From Bacillota bacterium (GTDB taxonomy: Bacteria > Bacillota > Clostridia > Peptostreptococcales > Anaerovoracaceae), in assembly GCA_030536355.1 (NCBI GenBank), contig JAUNQD010000001.1:1-64000 (forward strand): 64,000 bases of DNA, given 5' to 3'. The notes under the pieces were generated by a model. It had not been told where the DNA came from and made no database searches. It worked only from the letters and a program-made list of their open reading frames with translations. The translations under genes were made by a program, and so were the position numbers. Position 1 is the first letter of the stretch; each line of letters begins with the position of its first letter. Shown here one piece after another: positions 41,861-51,504 of the stretch.

Positions 41861-44740
41861 ATGAACTTAATGAAAATGACTCTGAACATCAACGGTGCAG
41901 ACCGTATGTTCATCTGTGATCCTGAGAAGGACACGCTTGCATCCGTACTCCGTCGTCTCGGCCTTACAGGAACAAAAGTAGGCTGCGGCACAGGCGTATG
42001 CGGATCATGCTCAGTTATCCTCGATGGCAAAGTGATCAGATCATGTACTAAGAAGATCAAGACTATCAAGGAATACAGCTCCGTAATCACTATCGAAGGT
42101 ATCGGTACTGCTCTTAACCCTCATCCACTTCAGTATGCATGGGTTAACCTGGGTGCTGTACAGTGCGGTTTCTGCGTACCTGGATTCATCGTATCAGCGT
42201 ACCAGCTGCTGCAGGAAAATCCGGATCCTACAAGAGAAGAAGTAAGAGACTGGTTCCAGAAGCACAGAAACGTTTGCAGATGTACAGGATACAAGCAGAT
42301 CGTTGACGCTGTAATGGAAGCTGCTGCTATCATGAGAGGCGAAAAGACTTTCGAAGATATCACTTACGACTGGACAAAGGACGTAGAAGAAGGTTACTAT
42401 GGCAAGCCGCTGGTTAGACCTAACGCTATGGCTAAGGCTTGCGGTGTATGCGACTACGGTGATGACATCGAACTGAAGATGCCTGCAGAAACTCTGCACG
42501 CTGTTCTCGTAATGCCAATGAAGACTAACCACGCTAAGATCCTGAACATCGATTACAGCGAAGCTGAAAAGATGCCTGGCGTAGTTAAGGTAATCACAGC
42601 TAAGGACATCCCTGGAGCTAACAGACTGATGGCTTACCAGTTCTCACCAAGAACTGTTGTATTCGAACAGACTCATAAGCTGATGCAGGATGAAAAGATC
42701 GTTAGATGGGGAGACCCTGTAGCAATGGTAGTTGCTGACACTAAGGATCACGCTAGAGCTGCTGCTGCTAAGGTAAATGTTGAACTGGAACAGCTGCCTG
42801 AAATGATGAGCTATCTGGAAGCTGTACTGCCTGACGCTGACAGAGTACACCCTTCAATGGACAACATCTATTCACAGCAGCCTGTACTGAAGGGCGACTA
42901 TGAACATATTCCTGAACTGATCGATGAAGCTGCTTACTCAGTAGAAGGCTCCTTCTACTCATCAAGAGAACCTCACCTGTCAATCGAAGGTGATACTGTT
43001 CAGGCTTACTATGATGAAGACGGCAAACTCTGCGTTCACTGTAAGACAATGACTCTGTACTTCGACAGAGACGATATGGCTGAAGCTATCGGAATCCCTG
43101 TAGAAGATCTGAGAGTTATCGAAAACCCTACAGGCGGATCATTTGGTTGGGCTATGTGCGCTGCTTCATACGCACTGTGCGGCGTAGCTACAAAGGTAAC
43201 AGGAATGCCTGTTGCACTTAGCATGACATACGCTGAATTCATGGCACTGTCCGGAAAGAGATCCCCTTCATATATCAACGGAAGACTAGCTTGCGACGAA
43301 AACGGTAAGTTCATCGCAGGTGAATTCGATGCAGGACTGGACAACGGTGCATATCCTGAAATGGGAGATGACAAGCTGACTAAGATCCTCAGATTCATGT
43401 TCTTCCCTTACAACATGCCAAACGTAGCAGGTCTGGCAAGATCAGCTGTTACCAACCACAACTTCGGTGTTCCTTACAGAGGATACGGAGCTCCACAGGC
43501 TTACACTGCATCAGAAGCACTGGTTGACATGCTGGCAGAAAAGATCGGAATGGACCCATTCGAATTCAGATATAAGAACATCGCTCAGCCTGGAGATCTG
43601 AACCTTAACCAGAGAAAGTTCCTCCAGTATCCAATGCAGGAAATGATGGATAAGATGAAGCCTCTGTATGATGAAGCTGTTAAGAGAACTGAAGAGTTCA
43701 ACGCTGCATCAGACGGCAAGATCAAGAGAGGTGTTGGTATCGCTTGGGGCGGATACAACGTTGGTCTCGGCGGCGTTGACGAAGCAAGCGTTGCTATCGA
43801 ACTGATGCCTGACGGTACTTTCAGAAAGTACGACACATGGCAGGATCAGGGACAGGGCGGAGACGCAGGTTCCCTCATCTGTACTCTGGAAGCTATGAGA
43901 CCATACTTCCCTAACATCACACCTAACGATATCAAGCTGGTTCAGACAGACAGCAAGTACTGTCCAAACACAGGTGAATCCGCAGGTTCAAGATCTCACT
44001 TCGCTAATGGTAAGGCATCCATCCTGGCTGCTAAGAACATCGCAGAAGCTATGAGAAAGGAAGATGGAACTTACAGAACTTATGACGAAATGGTAGCAGA
44101 AGGTATCCCTACAAGATACGAAGGCAACTGGGCAGCTGCTGACGAATGGGATTACTTCGACTTCCTCGACCCTAACGATGGACAGGGAGAACCTACTTAC
44201 GCTTACACTTACGCTCTGTTCATGTCAGAAGTAGAAGTTGACACTGAAACAGGTAAGACTACAGTTATCAGCATGACTTGCGTTGACTGGATCGGTAAGC
44301 CTGGTAACATCCAGTCCGTAAACGGTCAGGCATTCGGCGGAATGTCACACGCTATCGGATTCGCACTGAGCGAAAACTACGAAGACGTTAAGAAGCACAC
44401 TAACCCATATGCAGCAGGTGTTCCTTACATCAAGGATGTTCCTGATGATATGACAGTTATCCACCTGGATGGATATGACGAAAGAGGACCTTTCGGTTCA
44501 TCCGGAGCTTCAGAAGCATTCCAGTCATCAGACCACATGGCTGTAATCAATGCTATCAACAACGCTGTTGGCGTAAGAATCTACGAACTGCCTGCAACTC
44601 CTGATAAGGTTAAGGCCGGTATCGATGCTCTCGCTAAGGGCGAACCTAACCCTAACGTTCCTAAGAAGTACTTCCTGGGATCAGACATGTATGAAGAACT
44701 TGAAAACATCAAGGCTAACCCACTGAGCTGGGAAGAATAG
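41861..44740 (+). CDS. mop: Molybdopterin aldehyde oxidoreductase, MOP/xanthine-dehydrogenase family
   Basis: 959 residues in one chain: a plant-type [2Fe-2S] domain (Cys42, 47, 50, 62), a second [2Fe-2S] domain (Cys102, 105, 139, 141) and the molybdenum domains. The Cys spacing equals that of Desulfovibrio gigas MOP shifted by two. The pterin region has NPTGGSFGWAMCA near 420-435, unlike the usual GGGFGGK of xanthine dehydrogenases. The expected catalytic Glu is Glu885 in SGASEAF. No FAD domain is present, so electrons leave through the Fe-S centres, probably to the products of the next genes. GGAGG before the ATG; extreme codon bias suggests abundant protein. Confidence 0.93.
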   Translation: MNLMKMTLNINGADRMFICDPEKDTLASVLRRLGLTGTKVGCGTGVCGSCSVILDGKVIRSCTKKIKTIKEYSSVITIEGIGTALNPHPLQYAWVNLGAVQCGFCVPGFIVSAYQLLQENPDPTREEVRDWFQKHRNVCRCTGYKQIVDAVMEAAAIMRGEKTFEDITYDWTKDVEEGYYGKPLVRPNAMAKACGVCDYGDDIELKMPAETLHAVLVMPMKTNHAKILNIDYSEAEKMPGVVKVITAKDIPGANRLMAYQFSPRTVVFEQTHKLMQDEKIVRWGDPVAMVVADTKDHARAAAAKVNVELEQLPEMMSYLEAVLPDADRVHPSMDNIYSQQPVLKGDYEHIPELIDEAAYSVEGSFYSSREPHLSIEGDTVQAYYDEDGKLCVHCKTMTLYFDRDDMAEAIGIPVEDLRVIENPTGGSFGWAMCAASYALCGVATKVTGMPVALSMTYAEFMALSGKRSPSYINGRLACDENGKFIAGEFDAGLDNGAYPEMGDDKLTKILRFMFFPYNMPNVAGLARSAVTNHNFGVPYRGYGAPQAYTASEALVDMLAEKIGMDPFEFRYKNIAQPGDLNLNQRKFLQYPMQEMMDKMKPLYDEAVKRTEEFNAASDGKIKRGVGIAWGGYNVGLGGVDEASVAIELMPDGTFRKYDTWQDQGQGGDAGSLICTLEAMRPYFPNITPNDIKLVQTDSKYCPNTGESAGSRSHFANGKASILAAKNIAEAMRKEDGTYRTYDEMVAEGIPTRYEGNWAAADEWDYFDFLDPNDGQGEPTYAYTYALFMSEVEVDTETGKTTVISMTCVDWIGKPGNIQSVNGQAFGGMSHAIGFALSENYEDVKKHTNPYAAGVPYIKDVPDDMTVIHLDGYDERGPFGSSGASEAFQSSDHMAVINAINNAVGVRIYELPATPDKVKAGIDALAKGEPNPNVPKKYFLGSDMYEELENIKANPLSWEE

Positions 44741-44776
44741 TCAGTTGATTGTTCAATAAAAACATGATAATTTAAG

Positions 44777-44810
44777 CATAGGCCGCTGCATTCGCAGTGG
44801 TCTATGTTTT
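44777..44810 (+). terminator. Terminator after the MOP-type gene
   Basis: cataggccgctgc-attc-gcagtggtctatg followed by TTTT. A second small hairpin gcccgg-cttta-ccgggc (44819-44835) just before the next ribosome site has its T-run on the other strand. Confidence 0.75.
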
Positions 44811-44857
44811 AATAAAAAGCCCGGCTTTACCGGGCATCAGACAAGGAGACATACCTT

Positions 44858-47203
44858 ATGGATATGCAGACCTATTACAAGCAGTTCGAAAACTGCATGC
44901 AGGAAGAAAAAGCTTTTTGCTCAGATGACTGCCCTTTTCACATGGACGTGCTGGATTTCGAAGATAAAATGGCTGCCGGAAGATACAATGCTGCATTCAA
45001 GATCTTCAGAAACGCTGTAGCTTTTCCTGAAATAGTTGCAGAAATATGTCCGCAGTACTGCACCGGCAGATGCCCGAGAAATGAACTGGGCGGAAGCATC
45101 CAGATAAACAGGCTTGAGAAAGCCTGTCTTGCCAATACTAAGAAAAAGGATCCTAACGAATACAACCTTCCTTCCCGAAAAGGAAAGATCGCCATCGTAG
45201 GCGCAGGCCTTTCGGGGCTTTCGTGTGCATTGAGGCTTGCCGCGAAAAAATATGAAGTAACGATATATGAAAAGGAATCCGCCATCGGCGGACAGCTCCG
45301 ACAGCTTCTTCCAGAAGAAGTCTTCATGGAGGACATCAACAGACAATTCAAATATGAAAACTATACTCTTATCACAGATACAGAGGTAAATGATATAAAG
45401 ACTCTCGTTTCCGAAGGCTACGATGTTGTTTACGTGGCTACAGGCAAAGGTGGTCTTGATTTAGGAACTTTAACTTGCAAAGATGCAAATGATGGCATCT
45501 ATGCTTACTTGATCGAAAGCACTTCTGCGGCATGCCACACAACGACAGCAGTATATGGCGGCGGCAGCCTGATGGGAATGGATGTTATCCAAGCAGCAGC
45601 TGACGGGCTGGCAATGGCTCGTGAGATCGAAAGCTTCCTCAAGACAGGCATCCTTCGCTATCCGGGAAAACCCAAAAAAACTAAAGTAGAAATAGATATA
45701 TCCGGTATCGATCAGATGGCAGCAGTCGTTTCTGATGGTATTTTTACCGAAGACGAAATCAAGGCTGAGATTGATAGATGCCTCCGCTGTCAATGCGATG
45801 CATGCAGGAGACACTGCGATCTGACCAACTACTTTGATAAATGGCCTTTGCAGATGCGAGACGATATTATGACAACTACTATGCCGGCCAACTCCATGAT
45901 CAGAAAGGCCCCTGCCATAAGACTTATCAACATGTGCACACAGTGCGGCCTTTGCGGTGAGACTTGCCCGGGACAAATAGAGCTGGGTGGGATGATCAAA
46001 GAAGCCCGCAGAATGATGCATAAGATCGACAGAATGCCCGGAGCTTTTCATCAGTTCTGGGTAAGAGATATGGAGTTTGCCAACGGGCCTTACGCAGCGC
46101 TTGCCAAATGCCCTCCGGGAAAAGATTCTTGTGAGTATGCATTCTTCCCGGGATGTCATTTGGGTGCAGCCGATCCTGAATATGTAAAGGGCACCTACTC
46201 GGCACTTTTAGGAGTCAATGCCAATGTTGGTCTCTTTCTCAGGTGCTGTGGAGTTCCTGCAGACTGGGCAGGAAACGAAGAAATACACGAATCTGCCCTC
46301 GACTCACTGAAAGCTGACTGGGAGAAATTAGGCAGACCTGCCATGATAATGGCATGTCCTTCATGCATGAGACATTTCAGAGAATATCTGCCTGAAATAC
46401 CTATGATATCTATATATGAGATCTTTGAACAGTGGGCTATCGAGCCTGCCGGCAAATCAGATCTATCTGAAAGCAAATTCGCAGACACTGCAGCCACCTG
46501 GTCTATTTTTGATCCGTGTGCTGCGAGAAACTGTGATGATATGCAGGACGCTGTGAGAAAGCAGCTGGCCAAAGCCGGTGTAAGCTTCGAAGAACTTCCG
46601 GGCGGAGACAAGCACGGATGCTGTGGTTTTGGCGGCAATATAGAAGTTGCCAGCCCTAAGATGGCAGCTAAGGTGACAAGTGATAGAAGTTCTTTGAGCG
46701 AGAACCCTTATATAACTTACTGTATCAATTGCAGAGATGTGTTCCATGATGATGGTAAACCTGCAATTCACGCCCTCGATATCCTTCTTGGTCTTGACGG
46801 ACCGGGCGATGATCTTCCTACAGTTACAGAACGTCGCTGCAACAGAGTGATACTAAAAGAAAACCTTCTCAGTGAAATATGGGGTGAAACTATGACAGAT
46901 AAACCAACATTAAAATACAGCCTTATCATAGGGTCAGAAATAAAATCAAAAATGAACTCACTTAAGATACTGGAAGAAGACATCTGCCACGTTATCGAAA
47001 TGGGTGAACTCCATGGAAGAAAGACTTTCGATCCTGCGAAAGCAACATATAAATGTTACCGTGAGATCGGACGCATCACCTGCTGGGTAGAATATAAGCC
47101 GGCAGGCAATGCCTATGAGATCATAAACGTATATACCCATAGAATGAAAATAGAACTGGAGGTAGTTTTCAATGGCAGAAAAACAGATTTTGATCTGCGA
47201 TAA
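44858..47203 (+). CDS. Pyridine nucleotide-disulfide oxidoreductase/dicluster-binding and CCG-domain protein
   Basis: 781 residues, multi-domain. Residues 1-90 are Cys-rich (CSDDCPFH, ICPQYCTGRCP) as in glutamate-synthase small-subunit-like dicluster domains. FAD/NAD Rossmann IAIVGAGLSGLSC at 111-123. [4Fe-4S] motifs CLRCQCDACRRHC near 309 and CTQCGLCGETC near 361. Two heterodisulfide-reductase CCG blocks follow: FFPGCHL...RCCGVPADW near 428-468, and FDPCAARNC...GCCGFGGN near 550-590. After 660 comes a tail of about 120 residues of unknown fold. It probably takes electrons from the MOP-type enzyme. It overlaps the next gene by 32 bases. Confidence 0.85.
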   Translation: MDMQTYYKQFENCMQEEKAFCSDDCPFHMDVLDFEDKMAAGRYNAAFKIFRNAVAFPEIVAEICPQYCTGRCPRNELGGSIQINRLEKACLANTKKKDPNEYNLPSRKGKIAIVGAGLSGLSCALRLAAKKYEVTIYEKESAIGGQLRQLLPEEVFMEDINRQFKYENYTLITDTEVNDIKTLVSEGYDVVYVATGKGGLDLGTLTCKDANDGIYAYLIESTSAACHTTTAVYGGGSLMGMDVIQAAADGLAMAREIESFLKTGILRYPGKPKKTKVEIDISGIDQMAAVVSDGIFTEDEIKAEIDRCLRCQCDACRRHCDLTNYFDKWPLQMRDDIMTTTMPANSMIRKAPAIRLINMCTQCGLCGETCPGQIELGGMIKEARRMMHKIDRMPGAFHQFWVRDMEFANGPYAALAKCPPGKDSCEYAFFPGCHLGAADPEYVKGTYSALLGVNANVGLFLRCCGVPADWAGNEEIHESALDSLKADWEKLGRPAMIMACPSCMRHFREYLPEIPMISIYEIFEQWAIEPAGKSDLSESKFADTAATWSIFDPCAARNCDDMQDAVRKQLAKAGVSFEELPGGDKHGCCGFGGNIEVASPKMAAKVTSDRSSLSENPYITYCINCRDVFHDDGKPAIHALDILLGLDGPGDDLPTVTERRCNRVILKENLLSEIWGETMTDKPTLKYSLIIGSEIKSKMNSLKILEEDICHVIEMGELHGRKTFDPAKATYKCYREIGRITCWVEYKPAGNAYEIINVYTHRMKIELEVVFNGRKTDFDLR

Positions 47204-47366
47204 GTGCAAGGTGGAAATGGAAGAGATCGACGCAAACTTCTCATATCTTGACAGGACCTTCAGACATAAAGTTTTAAGATGTCCACAGTGCGGTCAGGTA
47301 TCTTTGAGCGAAGATCTTGTTGCAGGCAGAATGAGTGAAGTAGAAGCTCTCATAGAAGAAAAATAA
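47172..47366 (+). CDS. DVU_1557-type small redox/zinc protein
   Basis: 64 residues with CDKC at 9-12 and CPQC near 37-40, a rubredoxin-like or zinc-ribbon knuckle pair. The start lies inside the end of the 781-residue gene, with GGAGG placed in that overlap. The neighbour set is the same as around the Desulfovibrio aldehyde oxidoreductase DVU_1559. Metal (Fe or Zn) cannot be decided. Confidence 0.8.
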   Translation: MAEKQILICDKCKVEMEEIDANFSYLDRTFRHKVLRCPQCGQVSLSEDLVAGRMSEVEALIEEK

Positions 47367-47398
47367 GCGGAGCGAACCGCTCCGATCAGGAGATAATA

Positions 47399-47641
47399 AT
47401 GAGCTATTTTTATGTACAAACATGCCCCAACGGACATTACGAGATCACCAACAGGAAGCTTCAGGAAGGAGCAGTATGCGACCTTTGCAAGGAGCCTCTG
47501 ATGGACAAATGTCCGCAATGCGGAGAATATATCAGGAAATGGACCCTTTACGGAGCGACCCCTATCCTGCCCGGTAAAAAAGACTACAAACTGCCGGATA
47601 CATGTCCTAAATGCGGCACTCCATTCCCATGGAACAAATGA
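47399..47641 (+). CDS. Zinc-ribbon protein, DUF2321-like
   Basis: 80 residues with three CxxC pairs: CDLC near 27, CPQC near 38, CPKC near 69; the N-terminus reads CPNGHYEITNRKL. It resembles DUF2321 zinc-ribbon proteins. CAGGAG before the ATG. Its position between the small redox protein and the CCG protein suggests a role in the same operon. The function is unknown. Confidence 0.7.
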   Translation: MSYFYVQTCPNGHYEITNRKLQEGAVCDLCKEPLMDKCPQCGEYIRKWTLYGATPILPGKKDYKLPDTCPKCGTPFPWNK

Positions 47642-47671
47642 TCACAGTAATTAAAAAGCAAGGAGAAAACA

Positions 47672-48607
47672 ATGGAAAAAATCTTTTCAATAGAAGATAT
47701 GAAACAAGCCAATAAAGAAGCTGCATTGATAAGAAAAGCATATAACGAAGAAACCTGGAGTGAATTCGAAAAGTGCACCTATGCATTCTTCCCGGGATGT
47801 AAGCTGACCGGCGCAGAGCCGGAGCTGGTGATCAAGGCTTATGATTCCATCAGGTTCCAGAATCCCGATACAGGCATTTTCTTATACTGCTGCGGTATTC
47901 CTGCCAAAGTCGAAGGCGACTCTGCTCTACTTGATGAAACTCTCGCAGAAATCAAGGCCGGCTGGGAATCTCTCGGTAAACCGACACTGATCGTAGGATG
48001 TCTTGGCTGCTACAACACCATCAAATCAGGTATCCCTGAGATCCCTATGGTGACTGTTTTCAAATATCTTCAGGACATGGCAATCAGTGGCGGCTGCAAT
48101 TCCGTTGATTACTTTATCAAAGCGCCTGCAGGTTCTGAAATTGCTGATGAAACTACAGCTATCATGATAGAACTGGCCGAAGATATGGGTGTCAAACTCC
48201 ATGAAGATACTGAAGGAGGCGACTATCCTTATCTGACTTGCTCCATCAAGGATCGCGATGCACTGAAGCGTCAAGGAAAAGATGCTGCACATATCTTAGA
48301 ACTGATCTACGGAATGGGAGCATCTAATGTTCATCTGGAACATGAACACGACCATGATCACGAGGAAGGCTGTGACTGCGGAGAAGCTGACTGCAACTGT
48401 GATGATGTTGTAGATGATATAGGTGCTAGGATCGCTGCTGCAATGGAAGAAGTGGGCTGCGACGGCATCTGTTCAAGCTGTTCATCGGCATGTGGAGCAT
48501 ATGATGGCCCTTCCACCCCGGCACCGCTTCCTACAATGGAAGAAAGTCAGCAAAACAGGATCGAGCTGAAGCAGACAATGCTTGAATTCTTCTTTAACGA
48601 GTTTTAA
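47672..48607 (+). CDS. CCG-domain (heterodisulfide reductase-like) protein with metal-binding tail
   Basis: 311 residues. The CCG domain FFPGCKLTGAEPE near 39-51, LYCCGIPAKVEGD near 71-83 and VGCLGCYNTIKSG near 108-120 is a paralogue of the second half of the 781-residue protein. Residues 221-243 (HLEHEHDHDHEEGCDCGEADCNC) form a His/Cys-rich string, followed by CDGICSSCSSAC near 263-274. Such tails bind soft or transition metals. AAGGAG before the ATG. A metal-handling or electron-transfer role for the molybdenum enzyme is inferred. Confidence 0.8.
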   Translation: MEKIFSIEDMKQANKEAALIRKAYNEETWSEFEKCTYAFFPGCKLTGAEPELVIKAYDSIRFQNPDTGIFLYCCGIPAKVEGDSALLDETLAEIKAGWESLGKPTLIVGCLGCYNTIKSGIPEIPMVTVFKYLQDMAISGGCNSVDYFIKAPAGSEIADETTAIMIELAEDMGVKLHEDTEGGDYPYLTCSIKDRDALKRQGKDAAHILELIYGMGASNVHLEHEHDHDHEEGCDCGEADCNCDDVVDDIGARIAAAMEEVGCDGICSSCSSACGAYDGPSTPAPLPTMEESQQNRIELKQTMLEFFFNEF

Positions 48608-48617
48608 GGATAGTTGG

Positions 48618-49265
48618 ATGAAAAACGAATATCTTGAAAGTGTAGCCATGTCAGGTCTGTTCAAATATCTTGACGAAAAATATTTTGATCAGGCATGGCA
48701 GGAACTTAATATGGCCCCTCACAATTACAGCGATCAGCAGATCATATATGGTCAGGACGACACAGTCAATAGGGCCGGCATAGTATACAGCGGTCTTGTG
48801 AAGGGCGAACGTCTCCACTCAGAAGGCACATCTTCCCTGGCATATTATTATGCAAAGGGCGAAGTCTTTGCCTTTGAGGGAGCTCTCTCCGGAAAAAGGA
48901 CTTCCCCTCTTCAAATAACGGCTGATGATGATACTTGCATCATATTTTTTGATGTGCAGAAAATTTTTGCCAGTTCTTTTGAACGAGAGCTTACCAAGGG
49001 TTTAATGGAGCTTCTGGCAAATGATGATATAAAGAAATTGTATCGCATAGAAGTACTGTCAAAGAAAGGCTTGCGCGATCGCATCATGACACATTTCGAA
49101 CTAATGGCATCAAGAAACGATGGACAATCATTCACACTCCATATGAGCAGAGAGCAGCTTGCCAAATACCTTTGTGTAAACAGAAGCGCCCTTTCTTATG
49201 AACTTAACGAAATGAAGCGAGAAGGCATAATAGATTTCAATAAAAGCAATTATAGTATCCTGTAA
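48618..49265 (+). CDS. Crp/Fnr family transcriptional regulator
   Basis: 215 residues. Cyclic-nucleotide-binding beta domain to about 120, dimer helix, then a winged helix with MSREQLAKYLCVNRSALSYE near 172-191. Only two Cys occur and neither fits the N-terminal Fe-S motif of FNR, so the signal is not an FNR-type cluster. It starts 11 bases after the CCG gene and lies directly before modABC, so it likely controls the molybdenum genes. A candidate operator is at 49321-49338. Confidence 0.85.
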   Translation: MKNEYLESVAMSGLFKYLDEKYFDQAWQELNMAPHNYSDQQIIYGQDDTVNRAGIVYSGLVKGERLHSEGTSSLAYYYAKGEVFAFEGALSGKRTSPLQITADDDTCIIFFDVQKIFASSFERELTKGLMELLANDDIKKLYRIEVLSKKGLRDRIMTHFELMASRNDGQSFTLHMSREQLAKYLCVNRSALSYELNEMKREGIIDFNKSNYSIL

Positions 49266-49283
49266 ATTCTTAGAATTAATCCA

Positions 49284-49316
49284 AGAAATGTTGGTGTGCC
49301 AACATTTCTTTTTTTA
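49284..49316 (+). terminator. Terminator after the Crp/Fnr gene
   Basis: agaaatgttgg-tgtg-ccaacatttct followed by TTTTTTT. Confidence 0.88.
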
Positions 49317-49320
49317 TTTA

Positions 49321-49338
49321 ATGGTAAAATTTAACCAT
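49321..49338 (+). promoter_or_regulatory. Candidate operator and -10 before modA
   Basis: atggtaaaatttaaccat is an 18-base palindrome with 8 of 9 pairs matching, in the size class of Crp/Fnr sites. It contains TAAAAT, a possible -10, so a bound protein would block transcription. The Crp/Fnr gene ends 56 bases upstream. It does not look like a ModE site. Confidence 0.45.
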
Positions 49339-49380
49339 AACAAAAACAAGGACGGCCGCCCCCCTATTCAGGAGGAAAAA

Positions 49381-50160
49381 ATGAAAAAAGTATTATCAAT
49401 AGCACTGACACTCATCCTTGCTATGTCAATGATCATCATGACAGGATGCGGAGGCAGCGAAGAAGAAAAAACAGAAGTTACAGTTCTGGCTGCTGCCAGC
49501 CTGACAGATGCTCTCGATGAGATCATCGCGGAATATGAAAAAGAGGCAGATGCAACTATAGTTGCAAGTTATGCAGGTTCAGGAGATCTTGTTCAGCAGA
49601 TCGAAGGCGGTGCACCTTGTGATATCTTCATTTCAGCATCCAAGAGTAATATGGATCGGCTGGAAGAAGGCGGATATATTGATAGAGAAACAAGAGTAGA
49701 TATACTGATCAACACTCTTACTCTCATCTCAACAGTTGAAAAGAAGGATGTTGTGACTATGGATACTCTCATATCATCTGAAGTTGGCACTATCGCTGTT
49801 GGCGAGCCGGAAACTGTTCCTGCAGGCAAATATGCTACACAGGCACTGGACAATCTGGGCATCGCTTCTCAGCTGACAGATAAGATCGTTTACGCTAAGG
49901 ACGTTCGTGCAGTTCTCGACTATGTTGAAACAGGAAACGCTGACTGCGGATTCGTTTACAGAACCGACGCTCTTATGATGGACACTGAAAAAGGCGTTAT
50001 CATCGGTGATGTTGGCGGAAGTCTCCACGATGCTATCGTATACCCTGCAGCTATCTTAACAGAAGCTCCTGCCGGCGATGCTGCAGCTTCCTTCTTCGAA
50101 TTTCTTCAGAGCGACTTCGCTAAAAGCGTATTTGAAAAGTACGGATTCACAGTTAAATAA
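49381..50160 (+). CDS. modA: Molybdate-binding lipoprotein ModA
   Basis: 259 residues. Lipobox IIMTGCGG near 20-24, then VTVLAAASLTDALDEI near 34-49 and FISASKSNMDRLEEGG near 88-103, the molybdate-binding residues of ModA, and GNADCGFVYRTDA near 184. AGGAGGAAAAA precedes the ATG; upstream in-frame codons have no ribosome site. First gene of modABC. Confidence 0.94.
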   Translation: MKKVLSIALTLILAMSMIIMTGCGGSEEEKTEVTVLAAASLTDALDEIIAEYEKEADATIVASYAGSGDLVQQIEGGAPCDIFISASKSNMDRLEEGGYIDRETRVDILINTLTLISTVEKKDVVTMDTLISSEVGTIAVGEPETVPAGKYATQALDNLGIASQLTDKIVYAKDVRAVLDYVETGNADCGFVYRTDALMMDTEKGVIIGDVGGSLHDAIVYPAAILTEAPAGDAAASFFEFLQSDFAKSVFEKYGFTVK

Positions 50161-50187
50161 TTATATCTATACTTAATAAATCACAAC

Positions 50188-50856
50188 ATGTTTGAACCTA
50201 TTGTTTTATCTATAAAAGTTGCCATATTGGCGACCATAATTGCCTTTATATTCGGAATGCTTTTCGCATACTTGATGACAAAAAAGAATATACCGGGTAA
50301 AAATATCTGGGAGACACTGCTTACTCTCCCACTGATTTTACCTCCGTCTATAGTAGGTTACTTGCTGTTAAAAGTTTTCGGTAAGAGAGGCCCTATCGGG
50401 GCCTTTCTGCTGGACACTTTCGGAGTACAGGTAGTATTCACATGGATAGCCTGTGTCATAGCAGCAACAGTAGTGGCTCTGCCATTGATGTATCAGAATG
50501 CCAAGGGGGCTTTCCAGACTGTTGACAGCACTTATGAGCTGGCAGCAAGGACTTTGGGGAGCAACCCTTTTAAGGTTTTTTTGACAGTTACCGTACCACT
50601 TTCCAAGCCGGGGATCATAAGCGGTGTGATCCTTACTTTCACCCGTGCCATGGGTGAATTCGGCGCTACTCTCATGCTGGCAGGAAATATCCCGGGCAAG
50701 ACCCAGACTATCCCGACAGCTATATATTATGCGACCGTTACCGGCAAGGATGCCCAGGCTAACACCCTAGTCATCATCATGGTCATCTTCTGTTTTGCTC
50801 TTGTTTTAGGACTCAATGCTTGGCTGAAGAAAAAGAACTATGGGGGTGTCTACTAA
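50188..50856 (+). CDS. modB: Molybdate ABC transporter permease ModB
   Basis: 222 residues, five or six membrane helices. LPLILPPSIVGYLLLKVFG near 47-65 and the ATPase-contact loop RAMGEFGATLMLAGNIPGKT near 153-172 are ModB-typical. The ribosome site is poor; it follows modA by 27 bases. Confidence 0.93.
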   Translation: MFEPIVLSIKVAILATIIAFIFGMLFAYLMTKKNIPGKNIWETLLTLPLILPPSIVGYLLLKVFGKRGPIGAFLLDTFGVQVVFTWIACVIAATVVALPLMYQNAKGAFQTVDSTYELAARTLGSNPFKVFLTVTVPLSKPGIISGVILTFTRAMGEFGATLMLAGNIPGKTQTIPTAIYYATVTGKDAQANTLVIIMVIFCFALVLGLNAWLKKKNYGGVY

Positions 50857-51504
50857 ATGAGTCTTTCATTTAAGATCATAAAAAAATTAAATCGCTTCAC
50901 CCTCGATGTAGAATATTCGATAGATAACGAAATCCTTGTGATCGAAGGCCCTTCCGGCGCCGGTAAAACTACCGTTTTGAACTGCATCGCAGGGATCGCT
51001 AGGCCCGATAGCGGCGAAATCATACTTAACGGTGTGGATATGTTAAATAAAAACATACCTATCGAAAAGAGAAACATCGGCTACCTATTCCAGAACTATG
51101 CTCTTTTCCCTCACATGACTGTAAGAGAAAACATCCTTTATGGCCTGAAGAACACTTCTGACTATAATGATAGAACCAAGCGAAGAGAGTTACTGGACTT
51201 TGCAGATCATACCATGGAGAGCCTAGGAATCTCCCATCTGTCAGAGAAAAAAGCTACAGCTATCTCCGGAGGAGAAAAGCAACGTACGGCTCTTGCAAGA
51301 GCCATGGTAACGAAGCCTGAACTTTTGCTTCTCGATGAGCCATTCTCGGCCCTCGATGAAAACACCAAAGAAAAAATATATGAGGAATTTGCAGTTTTCA
51401 AAGACACTTTAAAGATACCGACGATCCTCATAACCCACGACCATAGAGAGACTGAACTCTTTGCAGATAAACATATAATCTTAAAGGAAGGCAGGATAAG
51501 ATAA
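50857..51504 (+). CDS. modC: Molybdate ABC transporter ATPase ModC
   Basis: 215 residues, lacking the C-terminal mop domain of the longer ModC (about 350). Walker A EGPSGAGKTTVLN near 29-41, signature ISGGEKQRTALARAM near 130-144, Walker B LLLLDEPFSALDE near 151-163, and H-loop ITHDHRE near 188. Its ATG follows the modB stop with no gap. Confidence 0.93.
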   Translation: MSLSFKIIKKLNRFTLDVEYSIDNEILVIEGPSGAGKTTVLNCIAGIARPDSGEIILNGVDMLNKNIPIEKRNIGYLFQNYALFPHMTVRENILYGLKNTSDYNDRTKRRELLDFADHTMESLGISHLSEKKATAISGGEKQRTALARAMVTKPELLLLDEPFSALDENTKEKIYEEFAVFKDTLKIPTILITHDHRETELFADKHIILKEGRIR

